This document shows, in pieces, positions 9,259 to 17,282 of a stretch of DNA of 64,000 nucleotides (within the stretch, counting starts at the first letter, position 1; each line of letters starts with the position of its first letter). The notes beneath the pieces were generated by a model. The model did not search any database. It was not told where the DNA came from and saw only the letters and a program-made list of their open reading frames with translations. This stretch comes from Mycobacterium sp. OTB74 (GTDB lineage: Bacteria > Actinomycetota > Actinomycetes > Mycobacteriales > Mycobacteriaceae). The stretch lies in assembly GCF_029892685.1 (NCBI RefSeq), contig NZ_JARXVD010000003.1:310001-374000 (forward strand). Direction: 5' to 3'. Made by a program: the position numbers and the translations under genes.

Positions 9259-9326
9259 GCCGGTGAGGTTAGCGGGCGAAGCTGGCCGTCCCTATGCGGG
9301 TCACAGGAGCGCGTTGAACGTGTCGC

Positions 9327-10136
9327 TCAGGCAGGTCCCAGGACGTATTCGCCGGAGCCCGGCCGGTGGTACCAGCCGCCGGCGGCTGCGGTGCCACCGT
9401 CGACGTGAATGGTCTGCCCGGTGATGTACGCGGCCATGCTCGATGCCAGAAAGATTGCTGCAGCGGCCATCTCATCGACGTGACCGGCCCGGGACAGCGG
9501 GATCATGTCGTCCTTGGATGCCAGCATGCCGCCGGCGTCGGCGAGCCGCGCCAGCCCCTCGGTCATGGTGAAATCCGGCGCCAGGGCGTTCACGCGGATG
9601 CCGTGCGGTGCCAGCTCCAATGCCGCGGTCTTGGTGTAGTTGATGACGCCCGCCTTGGCGGCGGCATAAGCCGCATAACCAGGGGCGGCGCGCGTGCCTT
9701 CGATCGAGGTGATGTTGATGACGCTGCCCGGCACCCGGTGCGCGACCATGGCTCGGGCCGCCCGCTGGGTGCACAGCAGGACCTGCTTGAGGTTGGTGCG
9801 GTACAGGGTGTCCCAACCGTTTTCGGTGGTCTCCAGCAGCGGTGAACTGAAGGTGCCGCCGGCGTTGTTGACCAGGATGGTGGGGACGCCGAGTTTTGCG
9901 ATGGTGCGGGTCATTGCGTCGTCCACTGCGGCGGAGTCCCGGACATCGACGGTGATCCCCAGCGCATCACCAGCCTCTGCCGCCGCCGCACAGGAGTCGG
10001 CGTCGCGCTCCCAGATGGCGACCTTGGCGCCGAACGCGGTGAGGCCTTCGGCGATGCCGCGGCCGATGCCGGTCCCGCCGCCGGTCACCACCGCAACGCG
10101 GTCGGTGAGCAGGATGTAGGACGGGTCGATCGCCAT
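9327..10136 (-). CDS. Short-chain dehydrogenase/reductase, last gene of the fadE26 operon
   Basis: The product is 269 residues from the ATG at 10136 (MAIDPSYILL). A longer open frame upstream has no typical features and overlaps fadD17, so I chose the shorter start. The cofactor motif TGGGTGIG is at about residues 18-25, NNAG lies in the central sheet, and YxxxK is seen in YAAYAAAKAG. The C-terminal strand IHVDGGTAAAGGW is the usual tail of 3-oxoacyl or steroid dehydrogenases. It follows fadD17 by 26 bp in the same direction, which suggests a 3-hydroxyacyl-CoA or hydroxysteroid dehydrogenase step in side-chain or ring degradation. The substrate is inferred only. Confidence 0.85.
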   Translation of the reverse strand: MAIDPSYILLTDRVAVVTGGGTGIGRGIAEGLTAFGAKVAIWERDADSCAAAAEAGDALGITVDVRDSAAVDDAMTRTIAKLGVPTILVNNAGGTFSSPLLETTENGWDTLYRTNLKQVLLCTQRAARAMVAHRVPGSVINITSIEGTRAAPGYAAYAAAKAGVINYTKTAALELAPHGIRVNALAPDFTMTEGLARLADAGGMLASKDDMIPLSRAGHVDEMAAAAIFLASSMAAYITGQTIHVDGGTAAAGGWYHRPGSGEYVLGPA

Positions 10137-10162
10137 CTTTCGGACTTTAGCGCCGGCTCGCG

Positions 10163-11704
10163 TCAGCGCGCGATGGGGTGCACCGGATCGGCACACGAGG
10201 TGCCCTCGGCCGACAGCTGTCGTTTGATCACCTTGAAGGTCTCGGTGCGGGGTAGCGTCGTCGCGAGGCGGACGAAACGTGGCCACTGCTTGGGGCCCAG
10301 ATCTTCCTGCGCATGCAGGAACTCGGTAAAGGTGTCCACGGAGAACTCCGTGCCGTCGGCGAGCAGCAGCGCCGCCATCACCTGATCACCGACCGCAGGG
10401 TCCGGGATCGGATACACCACAGCCTCCACCACGTCGGGAAAGCGCATCAATACCCGCTCGATCGGCGCAGTGCCCAGGTTCTCGCCGTCGACCCGCATCC
10501 AATCACCAAGGCGCCCAGCGAAATAAGCAAACCCCTCGGCATCCCGGTAAGCCAGGTCGCCGGTGTGGTAGACACCGCCGGCCATCCGCTGCGCCTCGGC
10601 CTCGGTGTTGTTGTAGTAACCACGGAACCAGCCCCGGCCGGTCGGGTTCACCAGCTCGCCGACAACCCCTGGGGGACAAGGAAGTCCGGTGTCGACGTCG
10701 ACGATGTCGACCTCAGGGGTCAGTGGCCCCAGTGCGCCCGGGGGAGTATCGGGAGTGCGCGCGATCGCCACGCCGCCTTCGGACGAACCGAAGCCGTCGA
10801 CCACGATGACGCCGAACCGCCGGGCGAACACGGGCAGGTCGCGCGGCGCACCTTCGTTGCCGTACATGATTTTCAGCGGGTTGTCGGTGTCGTCGTCTCG
10901 CGGTGGGGTGGCCAGGATGTACGACAGCGGTTTGCCGACATAGTTGGCGTAGGTGGCGCGATAGCGCCTGATGTCCTGTATGAAGCCAGAGGCGGAGAAC
11001 TTGCGCCGCAACGCGATTGACCCCTGTGCTGCCAGGGCCGGGGCCCAGCCCGCCATCACCGCGTTGGAATGGAACAGCGGCATGGACAGATAGAAGGTGT
11101 CGTCGCGGCTGAGCCTGAACCGGTTGGCCAGCATCTGGCCCGGGTACGCGACCTTGTCATGCGTGACGCGCACCGCCTTCGGGTCACCGCTGGTGCCCGA
11201 AGTGAAGATCAGCATGAACAGGTCGTCGGGATCGGCGTCGACGAACTGCACCGGTGTGCCCGCGAATCCGGCGAGTTCCGTTGCCCACGAATCAGATTCG
11301 ACGTCGATGACGCCGATACCGGCGGCGTCCAGGCCGTCGGGCACCAGGTCGAGATTGTCGGCCAGCACCAATTGGCAGTCGGCGCGCTGGATGTCGCCGA
11401 CCAGAGCTGCACCACGGCGGGTGGGGTTGAGCCCGACCGGAACAAGCCCGGACATCGCGGACGCCACCAGCAGCGACGAGAAGAACGTCGTATTGCCCAG
11501 CAGCACACCGACATGCGGTGGCTTCTCGGGATCGAGCCGCGCTTTTAGTGCTGCGGCCAACTGCGCACCGGCGCAGATGTGGTCGGCCCAGCTGGTCATG
11601 CCAGCTGGGCCGCCGTCGACATCATCTGACGTGCAGTCGTACAACCCACGGTCGGTGACCCCGACCAGTGGGCGCAGCAGGTCGCTGACAGTCGGTTGGG
11701 TCAT
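10163..11704 (-). CDS. fadD17: Acyl-CoA synthetase FadD17
   Basis: This is a 513-residue ANL-superfamily ligase. The P-loop IFTSGTSGDPKAV lies at about residue 170, GFGSSEGG in the core, and YHTGDLAYRDAEGF marks the hinge region before the mobile C-terminal domain. Order and sequence match M. tuberculosis fadE26-fadE27-fadD17 (Rv3504-Rv3506). FadD17 is reported to accept steroids with C24-type side chains. It starts 8 bp after the fadE27 stop and belongs to the KstR-controlled operon that starts near 14100. Confidence 0.92.
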   Translation of the reverse strand: MTQPTVSDLLRPLVGVTDRGLYDCTSDDVDGGPAGMTSWADHICAGAQLAAALKARLDPEKPPHVGVLLGNTTFFSSLLVASAMSGLVPVGLNPTRRGAALVGDIQRADCQLVLADNLDLVPDGLDAAGIGVIDVESDSWATELAGFAGTPVQFVDADPDDLFMLIFTSGTSGDPKAVRVTHDKVAYPGQMLANRFRLSRDDTFYLSMPLFHSNAVMAGWAPALAAQGSIALRRKFSASGFIQDIRRYRATYANYVGKPLSYILATPPRDDDTDNPLKIMYGNEGAPRDLPVFARRFGVIVVDGFGSSEGGVAIARTPDTPPGALGPLTPEVDIVDVDTGLPCPPGVVGELVNPTGRGWFRGYYNNTEAEAQRMAGGVYHTGDLAYRDAEGFAYFAGRLGDWMRVDGENLGTAPIERVLMRFPDVVEAVVYPIPDPAVGDQVMAALLLADGTEFSVDTFTEFLHAQEDLGPKQWPRFVRLATTLPRTETFKVIKRQLSAEGTSCADPVHPIAR

Positions 11705-11712
11705 GAATCAGA

Positions 11713-12813
11713 TTAGACTGGCGTATCAGCCAGTTCGCGCCCGATGCGCAGCAGCTGCCCGGTGGCTCCGCCGACTGCGAACTCGGTCTGCTTGGCCGCC
11801 AGGAAGTACCGGTGCACCGGGTGATCCATGTCGATGCCGACTCCGCCGTGAACGTGCACGGTGGTGTGTGCCACCCGGTGCCCGGCCTCGGCGGCCCAGA
11901 ATGCCGTGGTGTTGACGTCCACCTCGGCCGGCAGGCCCTCGGATACCCGCCACGCGGCCTGGGTCAGAGTCAAGCGCAGCGCCTTGATGTCGATGTAGCC
12001 GTCGGCCAGCCGCGACGACACAGCCTGGAAGCTACCGATCGGACGGTCGAACTGTTCGCGCTCGCGGGCGTACTGCGAGGTGAGCTCCAGCGCTCGCTCC
12101 AGTACCCCGAGCTGAAATGCGCTGCGGCCCAACGTGCCGTGCAGCGTCAGCCAATCCGCCACCTCTGCGCCACCGACGATACGGTCGGCAGGGACGCTCA
12201 CGCCTTGGAGGTCCAGGTGCGCCACGCTGCCGTGTCCGGTGGTGTTGAGCGAGGTGACGGTCAAGCCGGCGGCATCCGCGGCTACCAGGAAAACCTTGAC
12301 ACCGGAACCGGTTTCGGCCGGTACCAGGAAGGCGTCGGCGACCGGGCCGTAGGCGACCTGGGCGCGCGAACCGGTCAACGTGTACCCGGCCGCATCCGAG
12401 CCGGTGGCCTGCACCGGGCCCTGGCCCATCTCGCCATCGAGGGCCGGCACCACGATCTTGCTGCCGGCGACCGCCGGAGCGGCCCATTCTGACTGGAGCT
12501 CAGCCGATCCGAACGATTCGATGGCACCGGCACCCAGGATGGTCGACTCCAGGTACGGCACCGCCGAGAGCTGGCGGCCCAGCGCGGTCAGCACCGAAAC
12601 CTGCTCCAGCGCACCGAATCCACCACCGCCCACCGATTCCGGCGCGGTAGTGGACAGGATGTCCGAGTCGATCAACTTGGCCCACAGTTCGCGGTCGAAC
12701 CGCTGGTCCTGCTTGTCCAGTTCCTTCTGCCGCTCCGGGGTGACCACCGATTCGGTGATCGAGCGGACCAGGCCGCCGAGGTCGTCAGATGCTTCGGTTG
12801 TCTTGAAGTCCAT
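11713..12813 (-). CDS. fadE27: Acyl-CoA dehydrogenase FadE27 (ChsE5 subunit)
   Basis: The product is 366 residues from the ATG at 12813 (MDFKTTEASDDLGG); the frame extends further but overlaps the upstream stop region. It is an acyl-CoA dehydrogenase-fold protein with the middle beta domain and a C-terminal helical domain containing REREQFDRPIGSFQAV and HVHGGVGIDMDHP. In M. tuberculosis FadE26 and FadE27 form a mixed alpha2-beta2 enzyme (ChsE4-ChsE5) that dehydrogenates cholesterol side-chain CoA esters, the subunits sharing the FAD sites. The gene lies 14 bp after fadE26 and 8 bp before fadD17. Confidence 0.92.
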   Translation of the reverse strand: MDFKTTEASDDLGGLVRSITESVVTPERQKELDKQDQRFDRELWAKLIDSDILSTTAPESVGGGGFGALEQVSVLTALGRQLSAVPYLESTILGAGAIESFGSAELQSEWAAPAVAGSKIVVPALDGEMGQGPVQATGSDAAGYTLTGSRAQVAYGPVADAFLVPAETGSGVKVFLVAADAAGLTVTSLNTTGHGSVAHLDLQGVSVPADRIVGGAEVADWLTLHGTLGRSAFQLGVLERALELTSQYAREREQFDRPIGSFQAVSSRLADGYIDIKALRLTLTQAAWRVSEGLPAEVDVNTTAFWAAEAGHRVAHTTVHVHGGVGIDMDHPVHRYFLAAKQTEFAVGGATGQLLRIGRELADTPV

Positions 12814-12827
12814 TTCGCTGTTCTCCC

Positions 12828-14009
12828 TTAGCGATTCACTCGGGGCAGGCCGAGCGCAACCATGCCGATGATGTCGCGCTGAATCTCGTTGGTGCCGCCG
12901 CCGAAGGTCAGGATCAGGCACGAGCGGTGCATTCGCTCGACCCGGCCGCGCAGCAGTGCACCCGGGCTATCGGTGCGCAGCGTCGCCGAGGTGCCCAGCA
13001 CCTCCATCAGCAGGCGGTAGGCCTCGGTGGCCAACTCGGTGCCGTACACCTTGGCCGCCGACGCATCAGCGGGGGAGGGGGCCGAGTCGGTCGCCGACGC
13101 CAACTCCCAGTTGATCAGCTTGAGTACTTCGGCCTTGGCGTGCACCCGAGCCAGGTTCAGCTGCACCCACTCGGAGTCGATCAGCCGCTTGCCGTGGGCA
13201 TCCTTGGTGTTCTGGGCCCATTCGCGCACCCCGTCCAGCGCAAGGAATATGGGCTGAGCCGAAGACAGCGCGACACGCTCGTGGTTGAGCTGATTGGTGA
13301 CCAGTTTCCAGCCGCCGTGCTCCTCGCCCACCAGGCTGGTGGCAGGGACACGGACGTCCTGGTAGTAGGTGGCGCTGGTGTCCACGCCGGACATGGTGTG
13401 CACAGGCGTCCAGGAGAAGCCTTCGGCGGTGGTCGGCACGATCAGCATGGAAATGCCGCGGTGCTTCTTGGCTTCCGGATTGGTGCGGGCGGCCAGCCAG
13501 ACGTAGTCGGCGTAGGCGATCAGCGAGGTCCACATCTTCTGGCCGTTGATCACGTAATCATCGCCGTCGCGCACCGCGGTGGTGCGCAGCGAGGCCAGGT
13601 CGGTGCCGGCGCCCGGCTCGGAATAGCCGATGGAGAAGTGCAGCTGACCGGCTGCGATCTTCGGCAGGAAGAACTTTTTCTGCTCCTCGGTGCCGAAGTG
13701 CATGATCGTGGGCGCCACCGAGTTGATGGTCAGGAACGGCACCGGAACGTTGGCGATGGCGGCCTCGTCGTTGAAGATCAGGCCGTCCATCGGCGGACGG
13801 GCCTGGCCGCCGTACTCCTTGGGCCAGCTCAGCGTCAGCCAGCCGTCCTTGCCCATCTGCTCGACGGTGTCGCGGTAGACGGTGCCGCGCCCCATCTCGC
13901 CGTCGTTGGACGCCAGCGCCTCGGCGCGTTCGGGGGTCATGAGTTTGGTGAAGTACGAACGCAGTTCGCGCCTCAACTCCTCCTGCTCGGGCGTATAGCC
14001 GATCCGCAT
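12828..14009 (-). CDS. fadE26: Acyl-CoA dehydrogenase FadE26 (ChsE4 subunit)
   Basis: The product is 393 residues starting MRIGYTPEQEELRREL at 14009, the usual start of this family; the longer frame upstream would run into the operator region. FAD-domain motifs include FSIGYSEPGAGTDLASL and the C-terminal FGGGTNEIQRDIIG. It pairs with FadE27 to make the ChsE4-ChsE5 heterotetramer, which introduces the first double bond into cholesterol side-chain acyl-CoAs. It is the first gene of the leftward operon. The KstR-type site at 14101-14114 lies about 92 bp before its start and the fdxD gene diverges beyond it. Confidence 0.93.
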   Translation of the reverse strand: MRIGYTPEQEELRRELRSYFTKLMTPERAEALASNDGEMGRGTVYRDTVEQMGKDGWLTLSWPKEYGGQARPPMDGLIFNDEAAIANVPVPFLTINSVAPTIMHFGTEEQKKFFLPKIAAGQLHFSIGYSEPGAGTDLASLRTTAVRDGDDYVINGQKMWTSLIAYADYVWLAARTNPEAKKHRGISMLIVPTTAEGFSWTPVHTMSGVDTSATYYQDVRVPATSLVGEEHGGWKLVTNQLNHERVALSSAQPIFLALDGVREWAQNTKDAHGKRLIDSEWVQLNLARVHAKAEVLKLINWELASATDSAPSPADASAAKVYGTELATEAYRLLMEVLGTSATLRTDSPGALLRGRVERMHRSCLILTFGGGTNEIQRDIIGMVALGLPRVNR

Positions 14010-14100
14010 CGAATCTTCCTTACCAGTCGGTACCAGTCGGTTTAAGGGCACTTGAGTCAACCTGTCGAGCCGCTTCGTGCGGCCCGCGCCTACCCCTGGT

Positions 14101-14114
14101 TGTAACACGTTCTA
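14101..14114. promoter_or_regulatory. KstR-type operator between fadE26 and fdxD
   Basis: TGTAACACGTTCTA fits TnnAACnnGTTnnA and is identical to the site before fadD19. It lies in the 196-bp divergent gap, 92 bp from the fadE26 start and 92 bp from the fdxD start, so it likely controls both transcripts. Confidence 0.85.
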
Positions 14115-14205
14115 GTCTTGGGGTCCAGAGCGTGCCAGACTGGCAGCGCCATGACGGGGTCGTATTCTGGCGTCTCCGTAGAAGTCCCGGCTCTGGAGGA
14201 GTGTC

Positions 14206-14397
14206 ATGCGGGTTGAAGTTGATCACGACCGCTGCGAAGGAAATGCGGTTTGCGTGGGAATTGCGCCGGACCTGTTCGATCTTGATGACGACGACTACGC
14301 CGTCGTGAAGGCCGATCCGGTACCCACCGACCAGGAAGCCCTGGCTGAGCAGTCCATCGCGGAATGCCCCCGTGCCGCCCTCCTGCGTAAAGACTAG
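14206..14397 (+). CDS. fdxD: 3Fe-4S ferredoxin FdxD
   Basis: The 63-residue protein starts MRVEVDHDRCEGNAVC. Cysteines at about 10, 16 and 54 (the last in ECPRAAL) give the three-cysteine pattern of mycobacterial 3Fe-4S ferredoxins with a non-cysteine residue at the fourth position. Such ferredoxins pass electrons to cytochrome P450s or Rieske oxygenases. Its place between fadE26 and hsd4A matches M. tuberculosis Rv3503c (fdxD). GGAGG lies about 7 bases upstream of the ATG. hsd4A follows after 39 bp. Confidence 0.92.
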   Translation: MRVEVDHDRCEGNAVCVGIAPDLFDLDDDDYAVVKADPVPTDQEALAEQSIAECPRAALLRKD

Positions 14398-14436
14398 AGG
14401 TATTCATAAAATGACACCGCGGACGCGAGGAGCGAG

Positions 14437-15363
14437 ATGACACACGAACTGGACCCAACCGACCTTTCCGGCAAGGTCGCCGTGGTGACCGGGGCCGCCG
14501 CCGGTCTGGGCCGCGCCGAAGCGATCGGCTTGGCGCAAGCCGGTGCGACGGTCGTGGTGAACGACATCGCCGCCGCTCTGGACAAGTCGGATGTGCTGGC
14601 CGAGATCGCCGCTGTCGGCGCCAAAGGCATTGCGGTGGCAGGGGATATCAGCGCCCGCAGCACCGCGGACGAACTGGTGGCCACCGCAGACAGCGTGGGT
14701 GGTTTGTCCATCGTGGTCAACAACGCCGGCATCACCCGCGACAAGATGCTCTTCAACATGACCGACGAGGACTGGGACGCGGTCATCGCGGTGCACCTGC
14801 GCGGTCACTTCCTGCTGACCCGTAACGCCGCTACTTACTGGCGGGCCAAGGCCAAGGACGGAGGTGACGACGGAAAAGGCACTGTGTATGGCCGGATCAT
14901 CAACACCTCTTCGGAGGCCGGGTTGGCCGGTCCGGTCGGTCAGGCCAATTACGGTGCGGCCAAGGCCGGCATCACGGCCCTCACCCTTACTGCCGCCCGC
15001 GGTTTGGAGCGCTATGGCGTGCGGGCCAATGCGATTGCCCCGCGGGCGCGTACCGCGATGACCGCCGATGTGTTCGGTGCGGCTCCTGAGGCTGGTGAGG
15101 TCGATCCGCTGTCGCCCGAGCATGTTGTCAAACTGGTGCGTTTCCTTGCCTCACCTGCGTCCGAAAAAGTCAATGCCCAGTTGTTCATCGTTTATGGTCC
15201 GACCGTGACCCTGGTTGCAGCGCCGACGGTGGAAAGCCACTTCACTGCGTCGTCCGCTGAGTGGGACATGACAGAACTAAGTTCCACGCTGAGCGGATAC
15301 TTTGCTGACCGCGATCCGGAACGGAATTTTTCGGCGACTGCGCTAATGGAGTCGCGAGACTAA
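14437..15363 (+). CDS. hsd4A: 17-beta-hydroxysteroid / 3-hydroxyacyl-CoA dehydrogenase Hsd4A
   Basis: This is a 308-residue SDR with the cofactor motif TGAAAGLG (about residues 20-27), NNAG, and an active-site YxxxK in NYGAAKAG. It has a C-terminal extension of some 60 residues, typical of Hsd4A (Rv3502c), which otherwise resembles the dehydrogenase domain of the peroxisomal multifunctional enzyme. Described homologues oxidise 17-beta-hydroxysteroids and the 3-hydroxyacyl-CoA of the cholesterol side chain. The start ATG follows GGAGCG. It is the second gene of the fdxD transcript and is closed by a strong hairpin at 15381-15412. Confidence 0.92.
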   Translation: MTHELDPTDLSGKVAVVTGAAAGLGRAEAIGLAQAGATVVVNDIAAALDKSDVLAEIAAVGAKGIAVAGDISARSTADELVATADSVGGLSIVVNNAGITRDKMLFNMTDEDWDAVIAVHLRGHFLLTRNAATYWRAKAKDGGDDGKGTVYGRIINTSSEAGLAGPVGQANYGAAKAGITALTLTAARGLERYGVRANAIAPRARTAMTADVFGAAPEAGEVDPLSPEHVVKLVRFLASPASEKVNAQLFIVYGPTVTLVAAPTVESHFTASSAEWDMTELSSTLSGYFADRDPERNFSATALMESRD

Positions 15364-15380
15364 CCGTCTCGAATTGCACG

Positions 15381-15412
15381 GCTGATACGGCACTGCTAAG
15401 TGCCGTATCAGC
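15381..15412 (+). terminator. Strong hairpin after hsd4A
   Basis: Arms GCTGATACGGCAC (15381-15393) and GTGCCGTATCAGC (15400-15412) pair perfectly over 13 bp around a TGCTAA loop. It starts 17 bases after the stop codon. There is no T run, as is common for mycobacterial terminators. It insulates hsd4A from the mce4 promoter region that follows directly. Confidence 0.75.
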
Positions 15413-15416
15413 AAAC

Positions 15417-15430
15417 TAGAACACGTTCTA
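15417..15430. promoter_or_regulatory. KstR-type operator 1 of the mce4 promoter
   Basis: TAGAACACGTTCTA fits TnnAACnnGTTnnA; with its flanks it has 7-bp arms CTAGAAC and GTTCTAG. It lies about 225 bp before yrbE4A and only 4 bases after the hsd4A hairpin. Confidence 0.85.
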
Positions 15431-15505
15431 GTTGCGCAACCATTGATACGGCCTGAACTGCGGGTTTACCTCAGATTTCGCCAATCTTACGGTTCGTTTG
15501 CTACG

Positions 15506-15519
15506 TCGAACGTGTTCTA
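15506..15519. promoter_or_regulatory. KstR-type operator 2 of the mce4 promoter
   Basis: TCGAACGTGTTCTA fits TnnAACnnGTTnnA. It is 75 bp downstream of operator 1 and about 135 bp before the yrbE4A start. Two sites suggest tighter or graded repression of the import operon. Confidence 0.8.
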
Positions 15520-15654
15520 GTTAGTATGATCCGGCTCACTAAGAGCCGCGCTTAAACACTGGGAGCGGTCGGCACTGCGAAGAGCGTGAATGGAATTCTT
15601 CGCCGTAATCGAACGAACCCGGCAGAGATTCCCGACTGAGAATGGAGCCGAAGG

Positions 15655-16419
15655 TTGATCGAACAGCTTGCGGTCCCGGCTCGGGCCGTGGGTGGGTTCT
15701 TCGAAATGGCCCTCGACACCGTCGTCAAGGTCTGGCGGAGACCATTTCAGCTCCGGGAGTTCCTCGAACAAACCTGGATGATCGCCCGCGTATCGCTCGT
15801 GCCGACCCTGCTCGTGGCCATCCCGTTCACAGTGCTGGTGGCGTTCACCCTCAACATCCTCCTTCGGGAGATCGGCGCTGCCGACCTGTCGGGTGCCGGC
15901 ACCGCGTTCGGCACCATCACGCAGCTGGGCCCGGTCGTCACAGTGCTGGTGGTCGCCGGCGCCGGCGCCACCGCCATCTGCGCCGACCTGGGTGCCCGCA
16001 CCATCCGTGAAGAGATCGACGCCATGAAGGTGCTGGGCATCGATCCGATCCATCGCCTGGTGGTGCCACGTGTGCTGGCGTCGACCTTTGTCGCGCTGCT
16101 GCTCAACAACCTGGTATGCCTCATCGGCCTGGCCGGCGGCTATGTCTTCTCGGTGTTCCTGCAGGGTGTCAACCCCGGTGCTTTCATCAATGGCCTGACA
16201 GTGCTGACCGGCCTGGGCGAGCTGATGCTCGCCGAAGTCAAGGCGCTGCTGTTCGGCGTGGTCGCCGGGTTGGTGGGCTGCTATCGCGGCCTGACTGTCC
16301 GGGGCGGTCCCAAGGGCGTCGGTATCGCCGTGAATGAGACCGTGGTCTACGCCTTCATCTGTCTGTTCGTCATCAACGTCATCATGACCGCCATCGGTGT
16401 CCGAGTGTTGGCAAGGTGA
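15655..16419 (+). CDS. yrbE4A: Mce4 permease subunit YrbE4A
   Basis: The protein is 254 residues, the same length as M. tuberculosis YrbE4A (Rv3501c) and nearly identical in the parts I remember. It is a MlaE/YrbE-family permease with about five hydrophobic segments and the family signature EEIDAMKVLGIDPI in the cytoplasmic coupling helix. With YrbE4B it forms the membrane core of the Mce4 cholesterol importer, powered by the MceG ATPase encoded elsewhere. The start is TTG at 15655 (MIEQLAVPARAV), preceded by GAGCCGAAGG. It is the first gene of a tightly packed operon. Confidence 0.95.
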   Translation: MIEQLAVPARAVGGFFEMALDTVVKVWRRPFQLREFLEQTWMIARVSLVPTLLVAIPFTVLVAFTLNILLREIGAADLSGAGTAFGTITQLGPVVTVLVVAGAGATAICADLGARTIREEIDAMKVLGIDPIHRLVVPRVLASTFVALLLNNLVCLIGLAGGYVFSVFLQGVNPGAFINGLTVLTGLGELMLAEVKALLFGVVAGLVGCYRGLTVRGGPKGVGIAVNETVVYAFICLFVINVIMTAIGVRVLAR

Positions 16420-16426
16420 TGTGGCG

Positions 16427-17269
16427 ATGAGTTACGACCTGACCCTGCGGGTCAAGCGCATATTCCGAAAAGTGCCCGGTGTTTTCGACGACATCGGCGA
16501 ACAGGCGCTGTTCTACGGCGAGTCGTTCCGGTACATCCCGAACGCGCTGACTCGCTACCGCCGCGAGACCATCCGGCTGATCGCCGAGATGACCATGGGC
16601 ACCGGTGCCCTGGTGATGATCGGCGGCACCGTCGGTGTGGCCGCGTTCATGACCCTGGCCTCCGGTGGCGTCATCGCCGTGCAGGGCTACTCGTCACTGG
16701 GCAACATCGGCATCGAGGCGCTGACCGGCTTCCTGTCCGCGTTCCTCAACGTGCGCATCGTTGCGCCGGTCATCGCGGGTATCGCGCTGGCCGCCACCAT
16801 CGGTGCCGGCACGACCGCCCAGCTCGGCGCCATGCGAGTGGCCGAGGAGATCGATGCCGTCGAATCGATGGCCGTGCACTCGGTTTCGTATCTGGTGTCC
16901 ACGCGCATCATTGCGGGCCTGATCGCCGTCGTGCCGCTGTATGCGCTGTCGGTGCTGGCCTCGTTCTTCGCGGCCCGGTTTACCACGGTGTTCATCAACG
17001 GTCAGTCGGCCGGTCTGTACGACCACTACTTCAGCACCTTCATGGTGCCCACCGACCTGTTGTGGTCCTTCCTGCAAGCCATCGTCATGTCGGTGGCGGT
17101 CATGTTGGTGCACACCTACTACGGCTACAACGCCAGTGGCGGCCCGGTCGGCGTCGGCATTGCCGTCGGCCAGGCGGTGCGTACCTCGCTGATCGTCGTC
17201 GTCACCATCGTCCTGTTCATCTCGCTGGCCGTGTACGGCGCGTCCGGCAACTTCAACCTCTCCGGATAG
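16427..17269 (+). CDS. yrbE4B: Mce4 permease subunit YrbE4B
   Basis: The 280-residue protein starts MSYDLTLRVKRIFRKVPGVF at 16427, 7 bp after yrbE4A; an earlier in-frame ATG lies inside yrbE4A and is unlikely. It is a MlaE-type permease with about five membrane segments and the coupling motif AEEIDAVESMAVHSVSYL. It pairs with YrbE4A in the inner membrane. Length equals that of the M. tuberculosis protein (Rv3500c). mce4A follows 13 bp downstream with a strong AGGGGGTG ribosome site. Confidence 0.95.
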   Translation: MSYDLTLRVKRIFRKVPGVFDDIGEQALFYGESFRYIPNALTRYRRETIRLIAEMTMGTGALVMIGGTVGVAAFMTLASGGVIAVQGYSSLGNIGIEALTGFLSAFLNVRIVAPVIAGIALAATIGAGTTAQLGAMRVAEEIDAVESMAVHSVSYLVSTRIIAGLIAVVPLYALSVLASFFAARFTTVFINGQSAGLYDHYFSTFMVPTDLLWSFLQAIVMSVAVMLVHTYYGYNASGGPVGVGIAVGQAVRTSLIVVVTIVLFISLAVYGASGNFNLSG

Positions 17270-17282
17270 GGGGTGCACGACG

